This document shows positions 1-13,953 of a DNA stretch of 35,624 nucleotides, piece after piece (positions within the stretch are counted from its first letter, which is position 1; each line of letters begins with the position of its first letter). The notes under the pieces were generated by a model. The model made no database searches. It was given only the letters and a program-made list of their open reading frames with translations, and was not told the DNA's origin. A program made the position numbers and the translations under genes. This stretch comes from Chara braunii (Eukaryota; Streptophyta; Charophyceae; Charales; Characeae). Location: NCBI GenBank assembly GCA_003427395.1, contig BFEA01000387.1, forward strand, positions 926,820 to 962,443. The letters are read 5' to 3'.

Positions 1-340
1 GACAGATCTCAAAGAGCGCAGTCGGAATCCGCAGAAAAATATATATATATATATAAAATTGGGCTTTTTTTTTGAAAACCGGTTTTCCGGTTCACCCCCC
101 CCCCCGGGCCGGGCTGGATCCGGCTGCACCGGGCGAGGTGAACCGGCCGGTTGCCGGCCCAGCCTTGGTCTAGACCAGCAGTTGGGGAATGGCTGCAGGC
201 ACTGGGATTTGATGCCAGTACCCACTTTTTTAGTGGACTAGGCTGGAGTAGGCTTTGTTCTTCCTTCAGAGGGTGTCCTGTTGTGGTAGATCGAGCATAG
301 CAGAACAAACGAGCTCCTGTGCTTTATAGTCTTTATGTCC
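1..340. other. Intron or flank sequence, no gene recognised
   Basis: Holds a short AT run (40-56), a T-run, a C-run and a GC-rich stretch rich in ccgg. No winged-helix exon of RAD21 could be read on the minus strand. The open frames here show no family resemblance. Confidence 0.5.
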
Positions 341-673
341 AGTGCAGTTCAGTTTTCCCTTTGCACTCCTGTATCTGAAGGGTGAGGCAGGCACAGCCAT
401 AGCTGCCATAATCTTCACGTATACTTCATCGGAAGTTCCAACACTGGTGGGAAAACTGAACTGCACTGCTCCTGTACTAAGGGATGATCGCGAGGAGCAG
501 TGGTTGACTTTTAGGAGCTTTTTGTTATACACCTCGTTGTACCAGTTCACAGTGGTTCGGTTAACTTTGGGGACACGCTTCCAAGCCGCGTTCGTCATAA
601 ATTGCGCCATGTATGTCCAACACTGGTGCTTATCAAAAAGCCAACCACTGCTCCTCGCGATCATCCCTTAGTA
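341..673. repeat. Nested fold-back (inverted-repeat) element
   Basis: Two pairs of inverted arms are visible. A perfect 32-bp pair lies at 475-506 and 642-673 (arm begins tactaagggatgatcgcg). A 19-bp pair lies at 342-360 and 449-467 (arm includes cagttcagttttccc). 'aacactggtg' occurs in both halves. The perfect arms suggest a recent hairpin-forming transposable element or rearranged MITE. A 132-codon minus-strand ORF (266-664) simply runs through it. Confidence 0.7.
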
Positions 674-778
674 GTTCACATTTTGAAGAACCCTGCTACC
701 GCTATCTAATACACGGATGATATGAAACCAAGACAGTACAAAAAGACTACACAATGTACACATCCTTTTTTTTTTTTC

Positions 779-853
779 CATTTTTTTAATCCTGATGGAA
801 CACAGATCAGATATTAAACTGATCAGAACAGATACCACACTTGATCTTAGCCA
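779..853 (-). pseudogene. U2 snRNA-derived fragment
   Basis: Read on the minus strand, this has the U2 5' region: ggctaagatcaagtgtggta, then tctgttctgatcagtttaat and atctgat. The CUCGGCCUUUU start of U2 is missing. The branch-point pairing sequence GUAGUA reads GTGGTA. After about 70 nt it dissolves into A-rich sequence. It is best read as a truncated retro-pseudogene sitting in the last visible RAD21 intron or its 3' flank. Confidence 0.85.
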
Positions 854-1011
854 CAAATACTACACATCCTGTATGCTGTGGAGCACCGGATCTTGAAGAA
901 TACCAAAAGACTGAAGGGAAAAGGATAAAAGAAAGAGAAGATTAGGAAGAACACTCTCCTCCTTGGAGAGAAGTCACAAAGCCTCTTCCATGCAAGACGG
1001 ACTGCACGCAC

Positions 1012-1057
1012 CTTCACGGGTGTCGCCCAGAAGGAAGTCCAGTTCTTCCGAGAGTCT
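1012..1057 (-). CDS. RAD21: RAD21 exon: [16 protein letters not shown]
   Basis: 46 bp, 15 codons plus one base. The acceptor follows a long T/G-rich tract (gttgtcgttgtgcag) and the donor is G|gtgcgt. It encodes [15 protein letters not shown], similar to the (T)DEELYFLE..G segment just before the C-terminal winged helix of plant SYN3. Phase 0 start matches the previous exon. The winged-helix exon(s) should follow further left but were not found in bases 1-1011. Confidence 0.75.
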
Positions 1058-4000
1058 CTGCACAACGACAACAACAACAGGATTAGCTGGAAAGCATGCG
1101 GCAATAGACAAAAGAGGAAAGACAAATCTCCGATAGACTCGCTCAAAAAACTTGGGAAAACAGATAGTCAGGCGCCACCCGACCAAGTTCATCAATTCAT
1201 CCACCCTATTCATTGACAAACTAAGGGTATACTCACACTATTGACCTTTTTCCACTTCTCCGTGGACCTAATTGCGGCTGGGTGCATTCAGGCCGTGGCT
1301 CAAAAGCGGTCACATACATCCAGGGAAGTCCTACTGTGAGTACGCCCTAGCATTGCCACTTGTTGACGACCGTCGAAACGGATAGTCAGTAGCCACCTGA
1401 CCAAATTCATCAATAAACCAGCACCCCCAGCATTCAAAGATTCAAATAACTTAAGAAAGCATTGTTGGATATAAATCATATAATCTCCCTTGCCGACTCT
1501 CTGATACTCCCCACCAATAGATGGAGGCCCCCCCTAGCCACCTGACCAAATTCATCAATAAACCAGCACCCCAGCATTCAAAGATTCAAATAACTTAAAA
1601 AAGCATTGTTGGATATAAATCATATAATCACCCTTGCCGACTCTCTGATACTCCCCACCAATAGATGGAGGCCCCCCCCAGGTGTTAGCGGTGTCTGCTC
1701 TTATCAGCACCACTAACACTGACGGGGGGTGTTCTTAAAAAAAAGAAAAAAAAAAAGAAAAAAAAAGGAGCTTACCGCTGTATGAGGATCGTGCTCCTCT
1801 TCGAAAGCTGGCAGAGGAACATCTGGCTCTGTCTCGAGGGTACGAGCACCCCCGGCAGCTTCAAATGTGCTTCCCATGGCACTACCGCCCATTCTTTCAC
1901 CACTCCTCTCCTCATCTCCCCCCATCTCTCCATTACTTAAGCGAAGGACCATCAAATTGTCAGACTCTGTGTCCCGCCTCTCCAATTCCACCTCAGGCAC
2001 CTCTCCCATCCGTACCTCCTGAGATGCAGTTGATCCTGCAAACAAACACCAGACAGTGAAACCACAGTCAGTCAGACTGACACAGTTCTTGTTCTGGAAA
2101 GCCTCCTAAGAGAAAGTGTTTGCAAATTTTCAATACATAGAACTGCAACCTTACTAGCAGCATTCTAGTACAAGCACAATTCTAGTACAAGCAGATACTC
2201 ACTTTCAAATTTTCAACACATAGAACTGCAACCTTACTAGCAGCATTCTAGTACAAGCACAATTCTAGTACAAGAAGATACTCACTTTCAAATTTTCAAC
2301 ACATAGAACTGCAACCTTACTAGCGGCATCCCCCAATTTCCCCCTTACTGGCGTCTCGAGCCACAAGGGCAAGGTCTTCCCTTTCTTTTCTTCCCCCTCC
2401 CAAAAAAACACTGTTGTCTCATGCTTGCCGGTGATAAGCAACCGGACTTCTGGCCCCCAGAATAGATGCGGCCTTTGTTTTTCTTAAAAGAAAAGCAAAA
2501 AAAAGAAAAAAGGAAAAAAAGAAAAAAGAACTGCAAACTTACAGCCACGACCATGGCGTATTCACCCTACCCGAAACCATACATGCACCCACCTTACGGG
2601 AATGCATGCATAAGCGCACCTTGCCAACAGTAGCGGATGCTTTTTCACTCGCTTCGACATCACGGAAGTTTCTTGAGACTCTATAGGACTCAGTGGACTG
2701 TGAATGCGGTACACTTACTTCCTAGTGCTAAGTCCTGAATGTAAGCTTTCCCAAATTGCAATAGAGCATCAAACCATGACCGTTCCGGATGGTGCTAAAC
2801 GCCCTTAAAAAGGTAAGCGTAACATTCTCCTTTCTTTATCTGGCATGGGCACCTGTATAGCATAGACTTAGAACGTAACAGACAGTAGACTTCCTCCTTT
2901 TCTTCATTCTTTTTTCTCCGATCACCGTGCATTGGCCTCCTGTCCTGCCGAGGCATCTCTGTTGTGGACCTTCCCCGCAAACCCTCTCTTTTCTCTATTT
3001 GCTTGGTTGATATTTTTCTATGTTTTTCCTTCGGTTTTGTCTTCTTTGCTTGGCTCTCATTTTCTATGTTTTCCCTTTGGTCTTGTCTTCTTTGCTTGGC
3101 TGTCGTTTTTCTATGTTTTTCCTTCGGTTTCGTCGTCTTTGCTTGGCTCTCCATCATGAGAGGGGCTGCGAGATGGAGTCAAACTCAATTTGTACGGATC
3201 AGACGAAGCCAATGGTAAACATCCCAGAAAAAGATAAAGATTAATACACCCTTCCTCCCCACGAGTCTCCATCTCGACACGAGCTATTCTAACCTTCTTC
3301 CACTGACTAGATACCTTATTCCCAGAGAAGACTTCCCCACACGCTGGCACACAGGCTGCAGTACCCCCAATGAACCCCAAGTTTTGCCCCGGTATGCAAA
3401 GCACCAACGAGGCGCTCTGGTGGCAGTCCAGTGGCAGCCAGGCGACACCCCGGTGGTGGCCACAGGCAATATGAACCATGGGATCATGATTGCAATGCTT
3501 GAAGTTGACAGCCACAGTTGGGGCAAGTGCATCCTTGGGGAAAAGAGAGATTCAACCAAAAAAAGGGGTATTTTTGGAAAGGGGGGTGGGCTATTATCAA
3601 TCCCTGGGCTTGACTGTCAGTTAAACCTTCCCGTGGAAAGACATCAATGCGGACAGGCGTCCCCAGGCTGTAGCGCAGGAAGCCTCGAGTTTCATGTACA
3701 AGCTCGGTTCCCAGCAGGTTCTGCCCCCCCCTCCCCCCCATAAATAGGGGGTTCTGTTCAGGGAAAAAAAAAAAAAAAAAAGATTTGTTGGGTTAGAACA
3801 ATGATGCCATCAGTCAAGCTAGCCGCGTATCCAGCAGACAGGTCAAAACGTTTTTGAAATACACCATCAATGCAGAGCATCTGGCCCATTTGTCAACAGC
3901 AAAATTTCCTTTGGACAGAGTCGGAAAGCAAGGAGAGAGGATGCCTATCTTTGCAACATATGCTTACCTGCAGGTGCATGCCAAACTGAGCCAGCTCTGC

Positions 4001-7000
4001 CTGCTGCACTCAGCTCCCCCTCCACATCCTTGCGCAGTTCGTCCTCCTTCTCACCAGATTTTCTTTCCCCTTCACCCTCTTGCTGGGAATGCTGTTCGTC
4101 GCCACCTGCCCGTGACCCCACAGCTTCAGGAGACTGATGACGGCGGAGAAACGGCATTGAACCCCCCTCCGCTTCCTCCATAGCCATTGCAACTTCAGGT
4201 TCCTCTACATCTCTCTTCGCGGTGTCGAGCCCCTCTTTATCCACTTCCATGGGGCTCATTCCTCGACTTTGTTCCGACTCTGCAGCAGCAGCGGGAACGA
4301 CTTGTGTCTCTGCATCCTCACACACTTTCTCCGACAACTCTCTCTCACCAGACAACTCTCTCTCACCCTCTTCTCCAACCCTGAGAGGTGATTCCTTTGG
4401 GAGATTTTCCACCACCTTTGCAGAAGCGTCCTCCACCTGATCCCCAGCTTTTCCCACAGTCTCTCCTTCCACTTCACCCTCCTGCCTTACCTGTTCTTCT
4501 TGAGCTGGCAGCCGCTCTTCACGAGCCTCCTCCAGCAGTCCGTCCACTTCCTCTTTAGCTCCCTCACCTCTTTCTTCCCCTTCATCCCCTCCTTCATCCA
4601 TTTCACCCTCTGGGAGGTCCTCCCCAAAAGGCATCTCCCCCTCCTGAAAAGGTTCCTGCGCAGTCTCTTCCAACCCACCTGGAGGCAACTCTTCTCCAGG
4701 TGCTGGCCACTCAGGGAGCTCCTCTACCAAAGGAGCAGTGTCTTCTACAAATGTATCTGGAGCTTGCTCAAGTGTGGTCGGCACATCTGCCACAACATCT
4801 TTCTCATCGCTTGGTCCAACTTCAGCTGCCTCTCTCTGCACCTCTGTCTCCATTGGGACAGTTTCTGTCTCCATTGGGACAGTTTCTTCTTGCTGCACGG
4901 AAGGTTCCATAGCTGGGATTTCTTCCCTGGCGATCTCTTCCTCTTTTGAAACCTCCTCCGGTTCTTCGGCCTCTTCTTTCCGCCTTGGCAAATTCACCTC
5001 ATTGTGAACAAGCATTCTTCGGATCAACGTGGCGTATTCCCCCGACAAACCTGTGGGCAACAGCAAAGGAAGCAAGTCATGACTCATGAGGATAGCACAG
5101 ACAAAACCAAAATAAAGTGAACATACTTTGCCCTGGTGAGAGAGATGGTTAACGGTGTACGCCTAAATTTTCAGCAATTTGTCATGTCATTTAAGAGAAA
5201 ATACGAAAGGGCGTTTTTGACCAAACTTGCTACCAATCCATAGAGAGCACACCATATTAACTAACAGCAAGGGGAAAAAAGAAAAAAAGAAAAAAGAAAA
5301 CATGTGTGATTCTTGGAGAAGGAAAAGAAGAAAAAAGAATCACCATAAAACAGTACGGCAAAAGCGCATGTTCATGCACAATTCACCAGAATTCGCTTCA
5401 ATCATCTCAATCGATATTTTTCACAAAATTTCAGAGATTTCAACACAGGTATTTCCGATAGGCCAAGCTTGAAGCTACAGAAAATTTGGCACATAGCAAC
5501 CTTGACCTNAAACAAAAACAGGCGGAAAAAGAATAAAGCCCCCCAAACACCCCAAACCGTAATTTCAGTTTTGGACCCATTAACCAGCGGCCGGGAGTCC
5601 CAGTTAACGACACGTGCCTGCTGACCATTCCCTCGCATGTCCACCATTTTTTATCCTGACTGTGCTGAGTGACTGTCTTGCCTCCATGTGCTTAATAATG
5701 TTCAGCAACTTAGCAGCTCTAGTTCGCAGGGCCGTATATCCGAGCGGACCATCAAAACAGGGTCAATAGAAATTTCAGAGTCTGCTGTTGGCGAACGGGC
5801 ATGCACAGACGTGTTCACAATCGNTTCTATATACTGTCCAGAGACTGACAGACTGGCCAGACCGTCCAAACCGTCCAAACACAAGAAACCCCAGCTGTAT
5901 ATCCAGTCCCGCTACAGAGCTTTCGCCGGTATTCCTCCCTTCTACTTGGAAAAAAATTGAGCTCCCAATGCAAAGGCATCTACTGTACCAAATTGGTCCT
6001 TTTCATCTGCAGGCAGCTTTTCAAACGAAGTGAAACAGATTCCCAGACAACAGCCCCAGTGTGTGTACCAGCAGTCTTAAACCACCACTACCTCAGATCC
6101 TGTTTTTGCCGAACCTGAAATTTCATTGCGCACCGAGTTTTGCCGAGCCTGGGTCCCATTCTTATTTCTAGACTGGTACTTACCGCAGTTACATCCCACA
6201 TAGAACAAAACCAAGAAAAAGAGAAGAACAAAACCAAGAATAAAAGAAGAAGAAGAAGAAGAAGAAGAAGAAGAAGAAGAAGAAGAAGAAAAAGAAGTGG
6301 TGACTAAGCGAGCGTGACAAAAACGAGTTATAATTGCCCGAACAGTTTGCAATTGCACTTCAGGCACCCTACCTGGACAGAAAGCTGGGTTGTATACATT
6401 GCCCGAACTGCAATCGCAAACTGCATAGTGGCCCATAATGCAATTGCTTATGTTTTGGTTTTGGTTTTCCTTCTNCTCGTTTGTTGTTGGTGCCCTGCCT
6501 GCGAGGCAGGGCATATTCCACAGGGGGAAGCCAACTGCCTCACTCACTTCACACTCACGCGTGCACCGTAGCATCCTGTATTGGACCGCGATAGCAGCAT
6601 AAGGGAACGTCTTTTTTTTCCGTCCTTCATTCGTCTTTCATAGGGAAAAACGCCCGTACTGAGGGCACAGTCTCACCAGTACCTCATAGAATGCCAGATA
6701 CAGTCCTCAGAGCACTGGTGTTTACTTCCACCTCCTTCCGGGATGAAAACATGTAATGAACCCAGTCTGGCAGATACTCATCAGCCGTCAATACCAGTAG
6801 AGTCAGTATCTGCATCAAAGTCTCCAATAATCGTGAATGATATCCCAAACAGTATCTCATTACCAGTAGACGAGGAGAGTGGAGGGGGATTAGACAGAGG
6901 AGAAGGTGGAGGAGATCAAAGATCACACAAGAGTAATCCCATCAAAGTCCCACTCCTTCTCCAGGCTTCTTCCCTCTCCACGTCAGCAATCAGTATCTGA

Positions 7001-10000
7001 TAACAAGTAAATTCTGATCACACAGTAGTGCCACGTGGCACTCTTATCTCCTGAAGACCATGAAGACACAGCAGATTATAGTGACGACGCCAACATCAGG
7101 TGAGTACCCGGACCCAATCTTCCGCAGATCCCGATCTTCCGCCTTCCTGCAACCAGTCACCTCATGTAGACAGCGTGGACAATGCCATGTCAGCAGTCAA
7201 GACAGGTCACATATGCCACATCATCAATGAAGACCAGTGGCACACGCCACATCAGCAATGTAGACTAGTGGCAGGCGCTGAATCCTGATGCAATGTAGTC
7301 CTGAGGCAGTGCCTCATGCAAGAAGCAGCGCCACATCAGCATGCAATGTAGACCAGAGGCAGCACCACATCAGCATGCAATGTAGACCAGAGGCAGCGCC
7401 ATATCAGCATGCAATGTAGACCAGAGGCAGCGCCACATCAGCATGCCTGGCGCACAATGCACAATGTGCCAGCATGTCGCCACAGTCCCTGTTGTCGTCC
7501 GCAATGCTAGCATACAGCCAGCGTCGAGCCAGCACTTTGCCAGCGTAGTCGAAGTCAAGCCAGCGCTCAAGCAGCATAGCCAGACTGAATGTTGACCACC
7601 TCGAGGCCAGTCTTTAAGTAGCATTTGACAAGCCTCTCTGGTCTCGGGTCTCCTCCCCTCAGTCGTCCAGATTGATTCACAGCCAAAGGCCTGGATTGTA
7701 CAGTTGCAGACTTTCCCCTTGCACCTGATGCTGTCTGGGTACCTGCATACAAACAAATCTGTGTGTCCGACCGGCGGCCTGGGCTGGGTACATTTTGACT
7801 TCGACCGTTGGGGTTTCCGACAGTTGACTTTCGTCAGCTGTACCTCGTCCAGGCCCTGAATCTTTAGTTGGGGTCTTTTCCCCCGTTTCGGCCTGGGCCT
7901 GGATGTGGCCTGGCGAGGCCCTCGTTTTTCCACGAGGCTTACTACATGGGTTATTGCAAACAAATAAAGAGCAAAAAAAAAAAAAAAAAAAAAAAAACTT
8001 CCATTATTCTGTGATCGGGGTCCGATACAGGACGCTGCAGTACAGGTGCAAGTATGACATGAGTGAGGCAGCTGGCTGCCCCCAGTGGAATCGGGCGCCC
8101 TGCCTCGCGGGCAGGGCACCGACGAAAAACGAAAATAAGGAAACCCAAAAACAGACCATAAGCAATCACATTCCCCACATGCTCGCCAGATACATTCCTC
8201 AGAGCACTGGTGTGACTTCCACCTCGCAAGGGCCTTCCCCGAAGTTGGTGGTTCTGAATTTCAGATTCTTAGTTTTTTTTTTTCTTTTTATCTCACAGCG
8301 GGACCGCGGGGTCCCAATCTTAGTTTTTTTCCCCCCTTCCTACCGACCCTACTCCGAACCCCCAAAGTTTTCGGATGAGGTCATTTTCACAAATGGGACT
8401 ACAGCTTAAAAAGGTAGTGGTGGCTTAAAGCACCAGTACACCACACGTTGGCCCGCGGGTGTCAGCATGAAACCCGCACCACTTCGGAGGCCACCGATTT
8501 TTTTTTTCAACAGCGCCCTTGGCCACACGGCACCTCCGAGTTTTGTTTGTGGCGACAAAAAACTTTCTGCAAGGCTGGGGCCATGTACTAGCAGTTTAAG
8601 AAGAGACTCAGACGTACTTCCAATTCAGAGCATATGGAAGCACAACATATAAGTCAAACAAGAACCTAAGTTAAAAGTTGAGGTCAGCAAGGTTCAACAA
8701 AAAGTTGGGAGATTGCACATAGGGGTCCACAATTTATCAAAGAGTCGCACCGGACGAGGAGGGCTGGCTGAAGATGTCAACACCCAAAGCCATTCTTTTC
8801 ATAGCCTGAATCTCCAGCTGTGTGTGAGCACCACGCTTGCGGATTCGCCGGATATCCTGAGTATTTTCCAACTGCGCTCTCATGTCCCTGAAGGGTAGTA
8901 AAGCAAGCACGGGCGAAGTGAACATGTCAGCCGCCATCAACAACCATAACACATAGAACAAAGAAACATTCTTGAACGGATGGCCCTCTCAACAAGCCAT
9001 CTTCAGGTCATGCCATACGTAGCTATCTTGCCTTCATAGTTTTGCCTCCCTCATCTGAACTTCTGGATCATATAATCATCCATGACTTACCATTACAAAC
9101 AGAAGAGCACAGCAGAGAAATAAAAAAAAAGAAAAAAAAAGGGAACCAAGCAAAACTAAATCATGAAAAGAGGCAATGTGAGGTACATGACACCGTACAG
9201 TGTACACACACAAGAGAAAAGTGACGCAACAGTGCATGCCACACAATGCACATGGATTGAAGAAAAGACAATGAATGATGTTTCCTCAGTTCAATTCTTT
9301 CATGCAACCAGATGTGAAGAAACACCCGCGCACGAAGTCGTTAAAAAATCCAGAAACCCATACAGTGAAATATTGCATGGGTCTGCCAATGTGAATTGGT
9401 TTTTTGGCCAGTTGATGACATTGCTTATGTATGACAGGGCTATTTAATTGCGATGGTTTTGTCCGCTCAGCACTACATGCATCGCTCGTGGCAATGCATC
9501 GAACAACACATAAATCCGTGAGCTGCGATGATACGTGCCGTTGTGTTGTTCGTGAGAAAAATACAAGCGCGCAAATCCAACTTACTGGCTTGGGATAACA
9601 GTCGTGACGTCGATGATTATCTTCTGCTTTCTTCTACCTGGACCTCGCCTTGGCTCTGGAGGTTTTGCTGTAGCAGGGTAGGACACAAAACATACACCAC
9701 GATCACACTGATCAGACCAATCAGTGAAGACTATGGAGCAGTAACACGATGCCATGGATCTTTTTGGGAGAAAGCAGAGTGAAAACATACCAGGAAGATG
9801 GATGCCACAACTTTCAGATTGATAATCAACGTCTTTTTGGGAGAAAGCAGAGTGAAAACATACCAGGAAGATGGATGCCACAACTTTCAGATTGATAATC
9901 AATGTCGTCCATGCGAACATACGCAATATACAGTGCCTTTGAAAGAGAGTTGGTCCAGGTACAGACAAGTATTAATAAGCCAAAAGCAAGTTTATCTACC

Positions 10001-11796
10001 TTGATGCGAAGGTGGAACAGCCGGTGTTGGGAGGATTGGTGTTGGGGGGAAAGCTGCAATCCCTGGGGTAGGCAGAGCAGCTTCCAGTCCAGCGGCGGTT
10101 CCTGGAGTAGGCAGAACAGTATCTAGCCCAGTGACACCTCCTAGACCAGGAGAGGGGGCTGCCATCTCGGGACCCATGGATCTGGCCCGCTCATCATCGA
10201 CACCCATTCCAGACATCATGTGGGGTGGCAAAATTTCCTCAGAAAGCCGTAAACCACCAAACGCCACAGAAGGAACCTCTTCTTGCTGAGGGAAACCATA
10301 CCCTGGTGTTCCTGGGACACCTGCTTCTTTGCTTCCTTCGACCAGAGGAGTCATTAACCCCAAACCCATTCTTTCATCTACGTGCAGTAGAGGCTCGCTT
10401 CGCAGTTTCTCAATTCGTTCCTCTGACTCCGCAGGATGCTCAACAGCCAACATCCTCTCTGGTGCTTGGACAGGTTCAGGTCCTGCCTCACCAAGTAACG
10501 GCTCACTTAACTGGGCCTCCGGCAGAACCTGGCTCTCTGCGACCCTTTGAAGTTCAGTTACGACGGTATCATCCATGGGCTCCAGAGGTTCGGTAAACAG
10601 ATCGGTTGCTGGCAAAGTTTCAGCAGGAGTCCTCTGCTCAGGAAGCTGTGTCTCCACCCCATCTTGTGGCTGCTCAAAAGCCCTCTCCTGAACAAGCATC
10701 TCCAACGGAATATTCCGTTCCTGGGCCATCTGCTGTGTCTGCTCCATCTTCGCGTGCATCATCTGCTGCTCCTGGCCCATCTGCTGCTCCTGGCCCATCT
10801 GCTGCTCCTGGCCCATCTGCTGCTCCTGGCCCATCTGCTGCTCCTGGNCATCTGCTGCTCCTGGCCCATCTGCTGCTCCTGGCCCATCTGCTGCTCCTGG
10901 CCCATCTGCTGCTCCTGGCCCATCTGCTGCTCCTGGAACACATGCTGCTCCTGCTCCTGGACCATCTGCTGCTCCTGGACCATCTGCTGCTCCTGGAACA
11001 TCTGCTCCTCCGGCACCATCTGCTGCCCCTCCACCATCTGCTGCTCCTCTGCCCCCTGTTGTTCCTGCTCCTGCTGCAAGTCAGGTGTTGGTTCAGTGGT
11101 AGCTTCAGGTTGGACACCTGCCCCCTCTTCAGGTGGGGCAGAGGTGGGCAGTTCCCTATGTGGCTGAGTTTCAGGTCGAACAGTCTCCGTTTGCCAGAGC
11201 TCAGTGGACAGAGCATCAGCCGGATGGCCGCCCACAGGTTGTGTCTCTCCAGGCAGGGTTTCGAACAGCTCAGTTTCCTGTGGCTGGCCTTCCACAAACT
11301 GAGGCGGAATCTGGCCTTCTTCTGCCGATGCTTCCGTGGAGCGTGGCTCAACAGTACCCATAGCGACAGAACCAGCTTCTGCTACACCAGGTCGGACTGT
11401 CACATCCACAGCAGCACTAGGCCCCTCCTCTACTTGTTTTTCTCCCATGCTCTCATGTACAGCTGAGCCCTCTTCTCGGGGTGCTACTTCTCGCTGAGGT
11501 TCCTCTTCACCAGCTCCAACTTCTGCATCTAAAGCCTCTTCACCCAAGCGTTCTCCTGGCCCCGGGTCTTCAGGTTTACCATCATCATCACCTGCCAGAT
11601 CAATGTCCATTCCAACATCATCCATAGGAGGTAACATCCTGTTCAAGGCATGTCACGGCCACAAAAGCATAATAGGTGAGGACACATACAGGCATGAAGC
11701 AAAATGCACAATTACTTGTCATGTCATCTCTTCAAAGATGCACTCTCTTGGCCTGTGATGATTGGCACGCTTGAAGGCAACAACATCTACTGATAG

Positions 11797-11845
<49 letters not shown>

Positions 11846-11875
11846 CACACACACATACACACACACATACACACA

Positions 11876-11937
<62 letters not shown>

Positions 11938-13898
11938 CCCGCTCTTCCAGTCAGATACAGATGCTTCAACCCCATTTTCCAGTAGCGTTTTGAACTTCAC
12001 ACACTGTGTATCGAGATTAGGTAACCACCCACCCGCTGACAGCAATGCAGCCAATAGAGATGCTTCAAGCAAAATAAAAAGAGAACTTCTCAAAAACAGA
12101 GCCTAAGACATTCTCAAAATTTGTTGAACTTGTTCAAGGTCCAATTTTTAAAACCTAGGAACTTCAGCGTCTATAAAAACATCAAAGAGTGTAAGCAGCG
12201 GAGACATCTGAGAGGGTTCTCTACAATCACTGGCCAGCAACCAATTGTGTCTCATTTTCTGAATTTCACTCGGCAAATGAGATACTAGCTAGCATGTAGC
12301 ATCCTCACAGCTGCGCCACGGGCCTAAAGGCCTGTCCTTCATTTTTTTCGGCCTCATTGACCGCACGACCTGCGTGGCCATGGTACCCTTTTCCCAGACT
12401 CACGTTGTTATTCATTCTTATATTATGATGTCCTGATTCTTTTTTTTTTTTTTTAATAGAAAACTACGCTATATTCTTCTCTCAATCTTTCATCATCTTT
12501 CAAATTATTTCAATTCAACTTCACTACCTACCTACCACTACTCCTAAGGCTTATACAGGGGACCCCTGCAAACATAGCTTTGTTGTCTCCCTCCAGCCAT
12601 CAGAGGGGATGCACGTTGCCCCCCGCCCCAACCATGATGGTCAAGGATGGGGTGGGGGCGCCGGTGGGGGTCCGGCTAACGCAAAGACCGAGCATTTTGC
12701 CAGTAGCTGCACCTCCCTTTTCATCGCCCCCCACCCCCAACCGAATAACAGCAGTGTCTAAGACCAACACTCTCCCACACACCACACACAACCCACTCAC
12801 ACTCAACACTCACACTCACAGTCACACGCGTGTTGGCCAAGGACCCTGCTAATACCGATCAGCGGTATCAAGCGGACTATCACCGCTGGTTGGCACTAAG
12901 TGCACCGCAGGCGGTTGTGGGGCTCAAAGCCACAACCTCCTGAATGCCGCTTGCGTGCCTAACCAACTGAGCTAGGCCGCTGGATCATTTATTATTATTA
13001 TTATTATTTTCTTTTCTGTGTTGAGTTCGGATTTGTCGGTTCTATTTTTGTCTCGTTTGAGGTGACGTTTCGGGTTGTGTGTTATTCCAAACAGGGGATG
13101 CCTGTTCGGGCCACAGTGGATTGGCGGAGAGGCAGAGGCAGGCCTGAGCCAGGTAGTAGTGTCCGTTGTAGGATCAGGACTTGGCGAATAAAGTTTAGGA
13201 GCGCTACTCAAGAAAGAATCATCTTCACAGCGCTGAAATTCCAATTCGTTTTTTTTGGCATTGGCATCTGGAATCTCAATTCGTACCGGTACAGGGCCGG
13301 TCCACGAGAGCCCTAAGGAATTTGCGAAACCTGCCTTCCTATTGCCCAGCTTAAAGAATCTTCCTGGAAGATTACCAGCAGTGTCATTGAGCCGTCACTA
13401 CGTCCAAGGCTGTTTTTAGTACCGATCCGAAGTCGTGATGTGCGCCAAGAAAAGAGCGAAGGCGATTTCTGTTCTTTTTGCCTAGCAGTGCCGGTCATGT
13501 CGGTCCGATGGCCAGGAGCACCTGAATGTTTTGGGATGCATGCAAACTCACTCTTTATTTTCGCCTCTAGACTGTAGTGGTGGTCTAATCAAATTTATCA
13601 AAACCATCGACTTATTGGAGTACCACAACAAGAAGCCATAATTCCCACTCAAACGAAGATGGACGCCATTGTATTTGGGCTAGTGGTCGCTAGTCTTCTC
13701 TCCAGGGCACAGAAACAAAACCTCACCAAAATTGATTCGCCTGCAAGACCTACGTTACTACTCATAGTATTGGTACCTCATTGTCGGTCTCCCTCTCTCC
13801 TCCTCACTCTTTCCTTCCGGCCCTTCCTCGGCATCTTTGTCTCTTTCTGTTTTTTTACTCCTGTGCTGCTAAATTTGCCCTCCAAGATGCTCATGAAT

Positions 13899-13953
<55 letters not shown>

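Larger units (their letters stand above)
5051..8750. other. 3.7-kb RAD21 intron filled with repeats
   Basis: Between two phase-matched exons. It holds three single-n ambiguities, a GAA microsatellite, the paired repeat at 6414/8018, a 34-bp tandem array and a MITE-like element. I see no credible exon of another gene. Confidence 0.7.

Noticed and set aside
266-664. 132-codon minus-strand ORF, possibly a missing RAD21 C-terminal exon or transposase piece
   Set aside because: It runs through inverted repeats and has no winged-helix or transposase motif I can name.
11719-12106. Cys-Val and Thr-His ORFs (also at 13781-14160, 19037-19615, 22092-22480)
   Set aside because: They are only the translation of CA/CT microsatellites.
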